NCBI RefSeq assembly: GCF_051014685.1
Contig: NW_027478961.1
Coordinates: 1-64,000 of the forward strand
Length of the DNA stretch: 64,000 nucleotides
Direction of reading: 5' to 3'
From: Ptiloglossa arizonensis
Taxonomy: Eukaryota; Arthropoda; Insecta; Hymenoptera; Colletidae
Part shown: positions 27,881-39,618 of the stretch, piece by piece
Layout of the letters: each line of letters begins with the position of its first letter
Position numbering within the stretch: position 1 is the first letter of the stretch
Position numbers and translations under genes: made by a program
Notes under the pieces: generated by a model
The model's database searches: none
The model's input: the letters and a program-made list of their open reading frames with translations, nothing else
Told to the model about the DNA's origin: nothing

Positions 27881-28942
27881 CGCTTAACCAGAATGGCCTA
27901 GGGGAAAAATACACGTACCGTTGTAATCGGGCGAGTTTCTACTTTCAGACGCAATAGGAATTTTTCGGTTAGGTCAATCCGTTCGCGAGATATGGGAGTT
28001 TGAAGCCAAGAAATGGTTGAAAAGGCAAAAAATTTTTCGCAATTCTGCTGCTCCAAACTCTTAACCAGAATGGCCAAGGAAAAAAATACACATACCCTTG
28101 TAATCGGGCGAGTTTCTACTTTCAGATGCAATAGGAATTTTTGGGTTAGGTCCATCCGTTCGCGAGATATGGGAGTTTGAAGCCAAGAAATGGTTGACAA
28201 GACAACAAATTTTTCGCACGTCTGCTGCTCCAATCGCTTAACCAGAATGGCCTAGGGAAAAAATACGCATACCGTTGTAATCGGGCGAGTTTCTACTTTC
28301 AAATGCAATAGGAATTTTTGGGTTAGGTCCATCCGTTCGCGAGATATGAGAGTTTGAAGCTAAGAAATGGTTGAGAAGGCAAAAAATTTTTCGCAATTCT
28401 GCTGCTCCAAACTCATAACCAGAATGGACAAGGAAAAAAATACACATACCCTTGTAATCGGGCGAGTTTCCACATTCAGTTACAATAGGAATTTTTGGGT
28501 TCGTTCAATCCGTTCGCGAGATATGGGACTTTGAAGCTAAGAAATGGTTGACAAGACAACAAATTTTTCGCAATTCTGCTGCTACAAATGCTTAACCAGA
28601 ATGGCCTAGGGAAAAAATACACATACCTTTGTAATCGGGCGAGTTTCTACTTTCAAATGCAATAGGAATTTTTGGGTTAGGTCCATCCGTTCGCGAGATA
28701 TGAGAGTTTGAAGCTAAGAAATGGTTGAGAAGGCAAAAAATTTTTCGCAATTCTGCTGCTCCAAACGCTTAACCAGAATGCCCTAGGGAAAAAATACACA
28801 TACCGTTGTAATCGGGCGAGTTTCTACTTTCAGACGCAACAGGAATTTTTGAGTTAGGTCAATCCGTTCGCGAGATATGGGAGTTTGCAGCCAAGAAATG
28901 GTTGAGAAGGCAAAAAATTTTTCGCAATTCTGCTGCTCCAAA
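27881..28942 (+). repeat. Block B', tandem copy of block B
   Basis: This is the second 1,062-bp copy, in register with the first throughout. Its final monomer runs into block A', so the local order is A-B-B'-A'. The near-perfect match to B means the duplication is recent or has been kept homogenised. Confidence 0.85.
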
Positions 28943-30346
28943 CGCTTAACCAGAATGGCCTAGGGAAAAAATACACATACCGTTGTAATCGGGCGAGTTT
29001 CTACTTTCAGATACAATAGGAATTTTTGGGTTCGGTCAATCCGTTAGCGAGATATGGGACTTTGAAGCTAAGAAATGGTTGACAAGACAACAAATTTTTC
29101 GCACTTCTGCTGCTCCAATCGCTTAACCAGAATGGCCTAGGGAAAAAATACACATACCGTTGTAATCGGGCGAGTTTCTACTTTCAGATACAATAGGAAT
29201 TTTTGGGTTCGGTCAATCCGTCGCGAGATATGGGACTTTGAAGCTAAGAAATGGTTGACAAGACAACAAATTTTTTCGCACTTCTGCTACTCCAATCGCT
29301 TAACCAGAATGGCCTAGGGAAAAAATACGCATACCGTTGTAATCGGGCGAGTTTTCTACTTTCAAATGCAATAGGAATTTTTGGGTTAGGTCCATCCGTT
29401 CGCGAGATATGAGAGTTTGAATCTAAGAAATGGGTTGAGAAGGCAAAAAAATTTTCGCAATTCTGCTGCTCCAAACGCTTAACCAGAATGCCCTAGGGAA
29501 AAAATACACATACCGTTGTAATCGGGCGAGCTTCTACTTTCAGACGCAACAGGAATTTTTGGGTTAGGTCTATCCGTTCGCGAGATATGGGAGTTTGCAG
29601 CCAAGAAATGGTTGAGAAGGCAAAAAATTTTTCGCATTTCTGCTGCTCCAAACGCTTAACCAGAATGGCCTAGGGAAAAAATACACATACCGTTGTAATC
29701 GGGCGAGTTTCTACTTTCAGATACAATAGGAATTTTTGGATTCGGTCAATCCGTTCGCGAGATATGGGAGTTTGAATCTAAGAAATGGTTGACAAGACAA
29801 CAAACTTTTCGCACTTCTGCTGCTCCAATCGCTTAACCAGAATGGCCTAGGGGAAAAATATACTTACCGTTGTAATCGGGCGAGTTTCTAATTTCAGACG
29901 CAATAGGAATTTTTCGGTTAAGTCAATCCGTTCGCGAGATATGGGAGTTTGAAGCTAAGAAATGGTTTAGAACACAACAAATTTTTCGCAATTCTGCTGC
30001 ACCAAACGCTTAACCAGAATGGGCTGGGGAAAAAATACACGTACCGTTGTAATCGGGCGAGTTTCTACTTTCAAACGCAATAGGAATTTTTCGGTTAGGT
30101 CAATCCGTTCGCGAGATATGGGCAGTTTGAAGCCAAGAAATGGTTGAGAAGGCAAAAAATTTTTCGCAATTCTACTGCTCCAAACTCTTAACCAGAATGG
30201 CCTAGGGAAAAAAATACACATACCGTTGTAAACGGGCGAGTTTCTACTTTCAAATGCAATAGGAATTTTTGGGTTAGGTCCATCCGTTCGCGAGATATGA
30301 GAGTTTGAAGCTAAGAAATGGTTGAGAAGGCAAAAAATTTTTCGCA
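28904..30346 (+). repeat. Block A', indel-bearing copy of block A
   Basis: This is the downstream copy of block A. The offset is 3,540 bp at its start and 3,544 bp at its end. The four-base gain is explained by five single-base insertions ('attttttcgc' near 29,271, 'gttttctac' near 29,352, 'gggttgag' near 29,432, 'ggcagtttg' near 30,121 and an extra A near 30,208) and one deletion ('ccgtcgcgag' at 29,219). Block A has none of these, so they are private to this copy. Confidence 0.8.
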
Positions 30347-30360
30347 ATTCTGCTGCTCCA

Positions 30361-31560
30361 AACGCTTAACCAGAATGCCCCTAGGGAAAAAATACACATC
30401 CGTTGTAATCGGGCGAGTTTCTACTTTCAGATGCAATAGGAATTTTTGGGATAGGACAATCCGTTCGCGAGATAGGGGAGTTTTGAAGCCATGAAATGGT
30501 TGAGAAGGCAAAAAATTTTTCGCAATTCTGCTGCTCCAAACGCTTAACCAGAATGGCCTAGGGAAAAAATACACATACCGTTGTAATCGGGCGAGTTTCT
30601 ACTTTCAGATCGCAACAGGAAATTTTTGGTTTAGGTCAATCCGTTCGCGAGATATGGGACTTTGATGCTAAGAAATGGTTGACAAGACAACAAATTTTTC
30701 GCACTTCTGCTGCTCCAATCGCTTAACCAGAATGGCCTAGGAAAAAATAAGCATACCGTTGTAATCGGGCGAGTTTCTACTTTCAAATGCAATAGGAATT
30801 TTTGGGTTAGGTCCATGCGTTCGCGAGATATGAGAGTTTGAAGCTAAGAAATGGTAGAGAAGGCAAAAAATTTTTCGCAATTCTGCTGCTCCAAACGCTT
30901 AACCAGAATGCCCTAGGGAAAAAATACACATACCGTTGTAATCGGGCGAGTTTCTACTTTCAGATGCAATAGGAATTTTTGGGATAGGACAATCCGTTCG
31001 CGAGATAGGGGAGTTTGAAGCCATGAAATGGTTGAGAAGGCAAAAAATTTTTCGCAATTCTGCTGCTCCAAACGCTTAACCAGAATGGCCTAGGGAAAAA
31101 ATACACATACCGTTGTAATCGGGCGAGTTTCTACTTTCAGACGCAACAGGAATTTTTGGGTTAGGTCAATCCGTTCGCGAGATATTGGAGTTTGCAGCCA
31201 AGAAATGGTTGAGAAGGCAGAAAATTTTTCGCAATTCTGCTGCTCCAAACGCTTAGCCAGAATGGCCTAGGGAAAAAATACACATACCGTTGTAATCGGG
31301 CGAGTTTCTACTTTCAGATACAATAGGAATTTTTGGGTTCGGTCAATCCGTTCGCGAGATATGGGACTTTGATGCTAAGAAATGGTTGACAAGACAACAA
31401 ATTTTTCGCACTTCTGCTGCTCCAATCGCTTAACCAGAATGGCCTAGGGAAAAAATAAGCATACCGTTGTAATCGGGCGAGTTTCTACTTTCAAATGCAA
31501 TAGGAATTTTTGGGTTAGGTCCATGCGTTCGCGAGATATGAGAGTTTGAAGCTAAGAAAT
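30361..31560 (+). repeat. 3/4-monomer duplication with a recombinant-looking monomer
   Basis: The mark 'gggatagg' recurs after 533 bp (30,449 then 30,982, three monomers plus 2), but the mark 'gatgctaag' recurs after 707 bp (30,664 then 31,371, four monomers minus 1). One monomer is therefore missing in the first copy between these marks. The junction monomer near 30,609 reads 'cagatcgcaacagg', which combines the starts of two variants ('cagat' and 'cgcaacagg'). This fits either an unequal exchange or a local misassembly in an indel-rich patch. Confidence 0.6.
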
Positions 31561-31798
31561 GGTAGAGAAGGCAAAAAATTTTTCGCAATTCTGCTGCTCC
31601 AAACGCTTAACCAGAATGCCCTAGGGAAAAAATACACATACCGTTGTAATCGGGCGAGTTTCTACTTTCAGACACAACAGGAATTTTTGGGTTAGGTCAA
31701 TCCGTTCGCGAGATATGGGAGTTTGAATCCAAGAAATGGTTGAGTAGGCAAAAAATTTTTCGCAATTCTGCTGCTCCAAACTCTTAACCAGAATGGCC
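30912..31798 (+). repeat. Segment F, left bracket of the central HOR domain
   Basis: These five monomers (887 bp) have a direct copy 20,350 bp downstream at 51,262 with no length change across the segment. Shared marks in the same order are 'gccatgaaatgg', 'tttgcagcc', 'cagatacaatagg' with 'ttcggtc', 'ggtagagaagg' and 'gagtaggc'. A dozen or so single-base differences are visible, such as 'gggatagg' against 'gggttagg' and 'ccatgcg' against 'ccatccg'. Immediately to the right the array turns into the 'gtaaacggg' family of the HOR domain. Confidence 0.8.
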
Positions 31799-32843
31799 TA
31801 GGGAAAAAATACACATACCGTTGTAAACGGGCGAGTTTCTACTTTCAAATGCAATAGGAATTTTTGGGTTAGGTCCATCCGTTCGCGAGATATGAGAGTT
31901 TGAAGCTAAGAAATGGTTGAGAAGGCAAAAAATTTTTCGCAATTCTGCTGCTCCAAACGCTTAACCAGAATGGCCTAGGGAAAAAATACACATACCGTTG
32001 TAATCGGGCGAGTTTCTACTTTCAGACGCAACAGGAATTTTTGGGTTAGGTCAATCCGTTCGCGAGATATGGGAGTTTGAAGCTAAGAAATGGTTGACAA
32101 GAAAACAAATTTTTCGCACTTCTGCTGCTCCAATCGCTTAACCAGAATGGCGTAGGGGAAAAATACACGTACCGTTGTAACCGGGCGAGTTTCTACTTTC
32201 AGATGCATATGGAATTTTTGGGTTTGGTCAATCCGTTCGCGAGACATGGGACTTTGAAGCTAAGAAATGGTTGACAAGACAACAAATTTTTCGCAATTCT
32301 GCTGCTCCAATCGCTTAACCAGAATGTCCTAGGGGAAAAATACACATACCGTTGTAACCGGGCGAGATTCTACTTTCAGATGCATAAGGAATTTTTGGGT
32401 TAGGTCAATCCGTTCGCGAGACATGGGACTTTGAAGCTAAGAAATGGTTGACAAGACAACAAATTTTTCGCACTTCTGCTGCTCCAATCGCTTAACCAGA
32501 ATGGCCTAGGGGAAAAATACACCTACCGTTGTAACCGGGCGAGTTTCTACTTTCAGATGCATAAGGAATTTTTGGGTTAGGTCAATCCGTTCGCGAGATA
32601 TGGGAGTTTGAAGCCAAGAAATGGTTGAGAAGGCAAAAAATTTTTCGCAATTCTGCTGCTCCAAACGCTTAACCAGAATGGGCTGGGGAAAAAATACACG
32701 TACCGTTGTAATCGGGCGAGATTCTACTTTCAGACGCAATAGGAATTTTTCGGTTAGGTCAATCCGTTCGCGAGATATGGGAGTTTGAAGCCAAGAAATG
32801 GTTGAGAAGGCAAAAAATTTTTCGCAATTCTACTGCTCCAAAC

Positions 32844-35142
32844 TCTTAACCAGAATGGCCTAGGGAAAAAATACACATACCGTTGTAAACGGGCGAGTTT
32901 CTACTTTCAAATGCAATAGGAATTTTTGGGTTAGGTCCATCCGTTCGCGAGATATGAGAGTTTGAAGCTAAGAAATGGTTGACAAGAAAACAAATTTTTC
33001 GCACTTCTGCTGCTCCAATCGCTTAACCAGAATGGCCTAGGGGAAAAATACACGAACCGTTGTAATCGGGCGAGTTTCTACTTTCAGATACAATAGGAAT
33101 TTTTGGGTTCGGTCAATCTGTTCGCGAGATATGGGACTTTGAAGCTAAGAAATGGTTGACAAGACAACAAATTTTTCGCACTTCTGCTGCTCCAATCGCT
33201 TAACCAGAATGGCCTAGGGGAAAAATACACGTACCTTTGTAACCGGGCGAGTTTCTACTTTCAGATGCATAAGGAATTTTTGGGTTAGGTCAATCCGTTC
33301 GCGAGATATGGGAATTTGAAGCCAAGAAATGGTTGAGAAGGCAAAAAATTTTTCGCAATTCTACTGCTCCAAACTCTTAACCAGAATGGGCTAGGGAAAA
33401 AATACACATACCGTTGTAATCGGGAGAGTTTCTACTTTCAGACGCAACAGGAATTTTTGGGTTTGGTCAATCCGTTCGCGAGATATGGAGTTGGAAGCCA
33501 AGAAATGGTTTAGAAGGCAACAAATTTTTCGCACTTCAGCTGCTCGAATCACTTAACCAGAATGGCCTAGGGGAAAAATACGCGTACCGTTGTAATCGGG
33601 CGAGTTTCTACTTTCAGATGCATAAGGAATTTTTGGGTTAGGTCAATCCGTTCGCGAGATATGGGACTTTGAAGCTAAGAAATGGTTGACAAGACAACAA
33701 ATTTTTCGCACTTCTGCTGCTCCAATCGCTTAACCAGAACGGCCTAGGGGAAAAATACACATACCGTTGTAATCGGGCGAGTTTCTACTTTCAGACGCAA
33801 TAGGAATTTTTCGGTTAGGTCAATCCGTTCGCGAGATATGGGAGTTTGAAGCTAAGAAATGGTTTAGAACACAACAAATTTTTCGCAATTCTGCTGCACC
33901 AAACGCTTAACCAGAATGGGCTGGGGAAAAGATACACGTACCGTTGTAATCGGGCGAGTTTCTACTTTCAGACGCAATAGGAATTTTTCGGTTAGGTCAA
34001 TCCGTTCGCGAGATATGGGAGTTTGAAGCCAAGAAATGGTTGAGAAGGCAAAAAATTTTTCGCAATTCTACTGCTCCAAACTCTTAACCAGAATGGCCTA
34101 GGGAAAAAATACACATACCGTTGTAAACGGGCGAGTTTCTACTTTCAAATGCAATAGGAATTTTTGGGTTAGGTCCATCCGTTCGCGAGATATGAGAGTT
34201 TGAAGCTAAGAAATGGTTGAGAAGGCAAAAAATTTTTCGCAATTCTGCTGCTCCAAACGCTTAACCAGAATGCCCTAGGGAAAAAATACACATACCGTTG
34301 TAATCGGGCGAGTCTCTACTTTCAGGCGCAATAGGAATTTTTGGGTTAGGTCAATCCGTTCGCGAGATATGGGAGTTTGAAGCCAAGAAATGGTTGAGAA
34401 GGCAAAAAATTTTTCGCAATTCTGCTGCTCCAAACGCTTAACCAGAATGGGCTGGGGAAAAAATACACGTACCGTTGTAATCGGGCGAGTTTCTACTTTC
34501 GGACGCAATAGGAATTTTTCGGTTAGGTCAATCCGTTCGCGAGATATGGGAGTTTGAAGCCAAGAAATGGTTGAGAAGGGAAAAAATTTTTCGCAATTCT
34601 ACTGCTCCAAACTCTTAACCAGAATGGCCTAGGGAAAAAATACACATACCGTTGTAAACGGGCGAGTTTCTACTTTCAAATGCAATAGGAATTTTTGGGT
34701 TAGGTCCATCCGTTCGCGAGATATGAGAGTTTGAAGCTAAGAAATGGTTGACAAGACAACAAATTTTTCGCACTTCTGCTGCTCCAATCGCTTAACCAGA
34801 ATGGCCTAGGGGAAAAATACACGTAACTTTGTAACCGGGCGAGTTTCTACTTTCAGATACATAAGGAATTTTTGGGTTAGGTCAATCCGTTCGCGAGATA
34901 TGGGAGTTTGAAGCCAAGAAATGGTTGAGAAGGCAAAAAATTTTTCGCAATTCTACTGCTCCAAACTCTTAACCAGAATGGGCTAGGGAAAAAATACACA
35001 TACCGTTGTAATCGGGAGAGTTTCTACTTTCAGACGCAACAGGAATTTTTGGGTTTGGTCAATCCGTTCGCGAGATATGGAGTTGGAAGCCAAGAAATGG
35101 TTTAGAAGGCAACAAATTTTTCGCACTTCAGCTGCTCGAATC
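32844..35142 (+). repeat. 13-monomer HOR unit 1 (2,299 bp)
   Basis: The first of two adjacent 13-monomer units. 'gacaagaaaac' at 32,981 recurs at 35,280 and 'cacgaaccgt' at 33,051 recurs at 35,350, an offset of 2,299 bp in each case. The size is 13 x 177 minus 2; one of the 176-bp 'gatatggagttgg' monomers lies near 33,482 and another near 35,076. The unit contains the 'cacttcagctgctcgaatc' monomer, which I find only in the 33-50 kb domain. Confidence 0.8.
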
Positions 35143-36656
35143 ACTTAACCAGAATGGCCTAGGGAAAAAATACACATACCGTTGTAAACGGGCGAGTTTC
35201 TACTTTCAAATGCAATAGGAATTTTTGGGTTAGGTCCATCCGTTCGCGAGATATGAGAGTTTGAAGCTAAGAAATGGTTGACAAGAAAACAAATTTTTCG
35301 CACTTCTGCTGCTCCAATCGCTTAACCAGAATGGCCTAGGGGAAAAATACACGAACCGTTGTAATCGGGCGAGTTTCTACTTTCAGATACAATAGGAATT
35401 TTTGGGTTCGGTCAATCTGTTCGCGAGATATGGGACTTTGAAGCTAAGAAATGGTTGACAAGACAACAAATTTTTCGCACTTCTGCTGCTCCAATCGCTT
35501 AACCAGAATGGCCTAGGGGAAAAATACACGTACCTTTGTAACCGGGCGAGTTTCTACTTTCAGATGCATAAGGAATTTTTGGGTTAGGTCAATCCGTTCG
35601 CGAGATATGGGAATTTGAAGCCAAGAAATGGTTGAGAAGGCAAAAAATTTTTCGCAATTCTACTGCTCCAAACTCTTAACCAGAATGGGCTAGGGAAAAA
35701 ATACACATACCGTTGTAATCGGGAGAGTTTCTACTTTCAGACGCAACAGGAATTTTTGGGTTTGGTCAATCCGTTCGCGAGATATGGAGTTGGAAGCCAA
35801 GAAATGGTTTAGAAGGCAACAAATTTTTCGCACTTCAGCTGCTCGAATCACTTAACCAGAATGGCCTAGGGGAAAAATACGCGTACCGTTGTAATCGGGC
35901 GAGTTTCTACTTTCAGATGCATAAGGAATTTTTGGGTTAGGTCAATCCGTTCGCGAGATATGGGACTTTGAAGCTAAGAAATGGTTGACAAGACAACAAA
36001 TTTTTCGCACTTCTGCTGCTCCAATCGCTTAACCAGAACGGCCTAGGGGAAAAATACACATACCGTTGTAATCGGGCGAGTTTCTACTTTCAGACGCAAT
36101 AGGAATTTTTCGGTTAGGTCAATCCGTTCGCGAGATATGGGAGTTTGAAGCTAAGAAATGGTTTAGAACACAACAAATTTTTCGCAATTCTGCTGCACCA
36201 AACGCTTAACCAGAATGGGCTGGGGAAAAGATACACGTACCGTTGTAATCGGGCGAGTTTCTACTTTCAGACGCAATAGGAATTTTTCGGTTAGGTCAAT
36301 CCGTTCGCGAGATATGGGAGTTTGAAGCCAAGAAATGGTTGAGAAGGCAAAAAATTTTTCGCAATTCTACTGCTCCAAACTCTTAACCAGAATGGCCTAG
36401 GGAAAAAATACACATACCGTTGTAAACGGGCGAGTTTCTACTTTCAAATGCAATAGGAATTTTTGGGTTAGGTCCATCCGTTCGCGAGATATGAGAGTTT
36501 GAAGCTAAGAAATGGTTGAGAAGGCAAAAAATTTTTCGCAATTCTGCTGCTCCAAACGCTTAACCAGAATGCCCTAGGGAAAAAATACACATACCGTTGT
36601 AATCGGGCGAGTCTCTACTTTCAGGCGCAATAGGAATTTTTGGGTTAGGTCAATCC

Positions 36657-36673
36657 GTTCGCGAGATATGGGA
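36657..36673 (+). promoter_or_regulatory. CENP-B-box-like motif (one example; recurs in every monomer)
   Basis: The bases gTTCGcgagAtaTGGGa fit the mammalian CENP-B box core nTTCGnnnnAnnCGGGn at 8 of its 9 essential positions; the only mismatch is T for the first C of CGGG. Monomers ending gggag or gggac keep 8/9, as do the forms with TTCGCGACATATGGG and TTCGCGAGACATGGG. Monomers with 'atgagag' drop to 7/9, and so do the 'ttcgcaaggtatggg' monomers. A one-mismatch hit has roughly a 4% chance of appearing somewhere in a random 177-mer on two strands, so this is suggestive only. Binding by a CENP-B or pogo-derived protein is inference. Confidence 0.4.
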
Positions 36674-36834
36674 GTTTGAAGCCAAGAAATGGTTGAGAAG
36701 GCAAAAAATTTTTCGCAATTCTGCTGCTCCAAACGCTTAACCAGAATGGGCTGGGGAAAAAATACACGTACCGTTGTAATCGGGCGAGTTTCTACTTTCG
36801 GACGCAATAGGAATTTTTCGGTTAGGTCAATCCG
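36658..36834 (+). repeat. Representative 177-bp satellite monomer
   Basis: This clean monomer is given as a reference, numbered 1 at TTCGCGAG. In order it holds an NruI site (TCGCGA, 2-7) inside a CENP-B-box-like element; a near-palindromic A6T5 block at 46-56 flanked by GC; a CTGCTGCTCC stretch at 64-73; a GGCCTAGGG position near 91-99, where this copy has the GGCTGGGG variant and so lacks AvrII; an A-tract near 100-105; the CpG-rich ATCGGGCGAG at 122-131; and a T-tract near 157-161 before the next unit. A hand count of the consensus gives 75 G+C in 177 and nine CpG dinucleotides. The length is divisible by three, which explains the recurring open frames. Confidence 0.95.
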
Positions 36835-39618
36835 TTCGCGAGATATGGGAGTTTGAAGCCAAGAAATGGTTGAGAAGGGAAAAAATTTTTCGCAATTCTA
36901 CTGCTCCAAACTCTTAACCAGAATGGCCTAGGGAAAAAATACACATACCGTTGTAAACGGGCGAGTTTCTACTTTCAAATGCAATAGGAATTTTTGGGTT
37001 AGGTCCATCCGTTCGCGAGATATGAGAGTTTGAAGCTAAGAAATGGTTGACAAGACAACAAATTTTTCGCACTTCTGCTGCTCCAATCGCTTAACCAGAA
37101 TGGCCTAGGGGAAAAATACACGTAACTTTGTAACCGGGCGAGTTTCTACTTTCAGATACATAAGGAATTTTTGGGTTAGGTCAATCCGTTCGCGAGATAT
37201 GGGAGTTTGAAGCCAAGAAATGGTTGAGAAGGCAAAAAATTTTTCGCAATTCTACTGCTCCAAACTCTTAACCAGAATGGGCTAGGGAAAAAATACACAT
37301 ACCGTTGTAATCGGGAGAGTTTCTACTTTCAGACGCAACAGGAATTTTTGGGTTTGGTCAATCCGTTCGCGAGATATGGAGTTGGAAGCCAAGAAATGGT
37401 TTAGAAGGCAACAAATTTTTCGCACTTCAGCTGCTCGAATCACTTAACCAGAATGGCCTAGGGGAAAAATACGCGTACCGTTGTAATCGGGCGAGTTTCT
37501 ACTTTCAGATGCATAAGGAATTTTTGGGTTAGGTCAATCCGTTCGCGAGATATGGGACTTTGAAGCTAAGAAATGGTTGACAAGACAACAAATTTTTCGC
37601 ACTTCTGCTGCTCCAATCGCTTAACCAGAACGGCCTAGGGGAAAAATACACATACCGTTGTAATCGGGCGAGTTTCTACTTTCAGACGCAATAGGAATTT
37701 TTCGGTTAGGTCAATCCGTTCGCGAGATATGGGAGTTTGAAGCCAAGAAATGGTTGAGAAGGCAAAAAATTTTTCGCAATTCTACTGCTCCAAACTCTTA
37801 ACCAGAATGGCCTAGGGAAAAAATACACATACCGTTGTAAACGGGCGAGTTTCTACTATCAAATGCAATAGGAATTTTTGGGTTAGGTCCATCCGTTCGC
37901 GAGATATGAGAGTTTGAAGCTAAGAAATGGTTGACAAGAAAACAAATTTTTCGCAATTCTGCTGCTCCAATCGCTTAACCAGAATGGCCTAGGGGAAAAA
38001 TACACATACCGTTGTAATCGGGCGAGTTTCTAATTTCAGACGCAATAGGAATTTTTCGGTTAAGTCAATCCGTTCGCGAGATATGGGAGTTTGAAGCTAA
38101 GAAATGGTTGACACGACAACAAATTTTTCGCAATTCTGCTGCTCCAATCGCTTAACCAGAATGGCCTAGGGGAAAAATGTACTTACCGTTGTAATCGGGC
38201 GAGTTTCTAATTTCAGACGCAATAGGAATTTTTCGGTTAAGTCAATCCGTTCGCGAGATATGGGAGTTTGAAGCTAAGAAATGGTTTAGAACACAACAAA
38301 TTTTTCGCAATTCTGCTGCACCAAACGCTTAACCAGAATGGGCTGGGGAAAAAATACACGTACCGTTGTAATCGGGCGAGTTTCTACTTTCAGACGCAAT
38401 AGGAATTTTTCGGTTAGGTCAATCCGTTCGCGAGATATGGGAGTTTGAAGCCAAGAAATGGTTGAGAAGGCAAAAAATTTTTCGCAATTCTACTGCTCCA
38501 AACTCTTAACCAGAATGGCCTAGGGAAAAAATACACATACCGTTGTAAACGGGCGAGTTTCTACTTTCAAATGCAATAGGAATTTTTGGGTTAGGTCCAT
38601 CCGTTCGCGAGATATGAGAGTTTGAAGCTAAGAAATGGTTGAGAAGGCAACAAATTTTTCGCACTTCAGCTGCTCGAATCACTTAACCAGAATGGCCTAG
38701 GGGAAAAATACGCGTACCGTTGTAATCGGGCGAGTTTCTACTTTCAGATGCATAAGGAATTTTTGGGTTAGGTCAATCCGTTCGCGAGATATGGGACTTT
38801 GAAGCTAAGAAATGGTTGACAAGACAACAAATTTTTCGCACTTCTGCTGCTCCAATCGCTTAACCAGAATGGCCTAGGGGAAAAATACACGTACCTTTGT
38901 AACCGGGCGAGTTTCTACTTTCAGATGCATAAGGAATTTTTGGGTTAGGTCAATCCGTTCGCGAGATATGGGAATTTGAAGCCAAGAAATGGTTGAGAAG
39001 GCAAAAAATTTTTCGCAATTCTACTGCTCCAAACTCTTAACCAGAATGGGCTAGGGAAAAAATACACATACCGTTGTAATCGGGAGAGTTTCTACTTTCA
39101 GACGCAACAGGAATTTTTGGGTTTGGTCAATCCGTTCGCGAGATATGGAGTTGGAAGCCAAGAAATGGTTTAGAAGGCAACAAATTTTTCGCACTTCAGC
39201 TGCTCGAATCACTTAACCAGAATGGCCTAGGGGAAAAATACGCGTACCGTTGTAATCGGGCGAGTTTCTACTTTCAGATGCATAAGGAATTTTTGGGTTA
39301 GGTCAATCCGTTCGCGAGATATGGGAGTTTGAAGCCAAGAAATGGTTGAGAAGGCAAAAAATTTTTCGCAATTCTACTGCTCCAAACTCTTAACCAGAAT
39401 GGCCTAGGGAAAAAATACACATACCGTTGTAAACGGGCGAGTTTCTACTTTCAAATGCAATAGGAATTTTTGGTGTTAGGTCCATCCGTTCGCGAGATAT
39501 GAGAGTTTTGAAGCTAAGAAATGGTTGAGAAGGCAAAAAATTTTTCGCAATTCTGCTGCTCCAAACGCTTAACCAGAATGCCCTAGGGAAAAAATACACA
39601 TACCGTTGTAATCGGGCG

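Larger units (their letters stand above)
35143..37441 (+). repeat. 13-monomer HOR unit 2 (2,299 bp)
   Basis: This unit copies the preceding one in variant order, again ending at the 'cacttcagctgctcgaatc' monomer. Identity looks very high by eye. It carries the 'agtctctac' mark at 36,610, which is 2,299 bp from the same mark at 34,311. That mark also starts the series of larger units to the right. Confidence 0.8.
36610..39618 (+). repeat. 17-monomer HOR unit (3,009 bp, anchor to anchor)
   Basis: Measured between 'agtctctac' anchors. The size is 17 x 177; two 176-bp monomers (near 37,373 and 39,143) are balanced by two insertions ('ggtgttagg' near 39,472 and 'gagttttgaag' near 39,503). The unit contains 'ctactatcaaatgc' (37,856), which returns at 40,867. 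That links its middle to the next unit, even though the two differ by two monomers in total. Confidence 0.75.
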
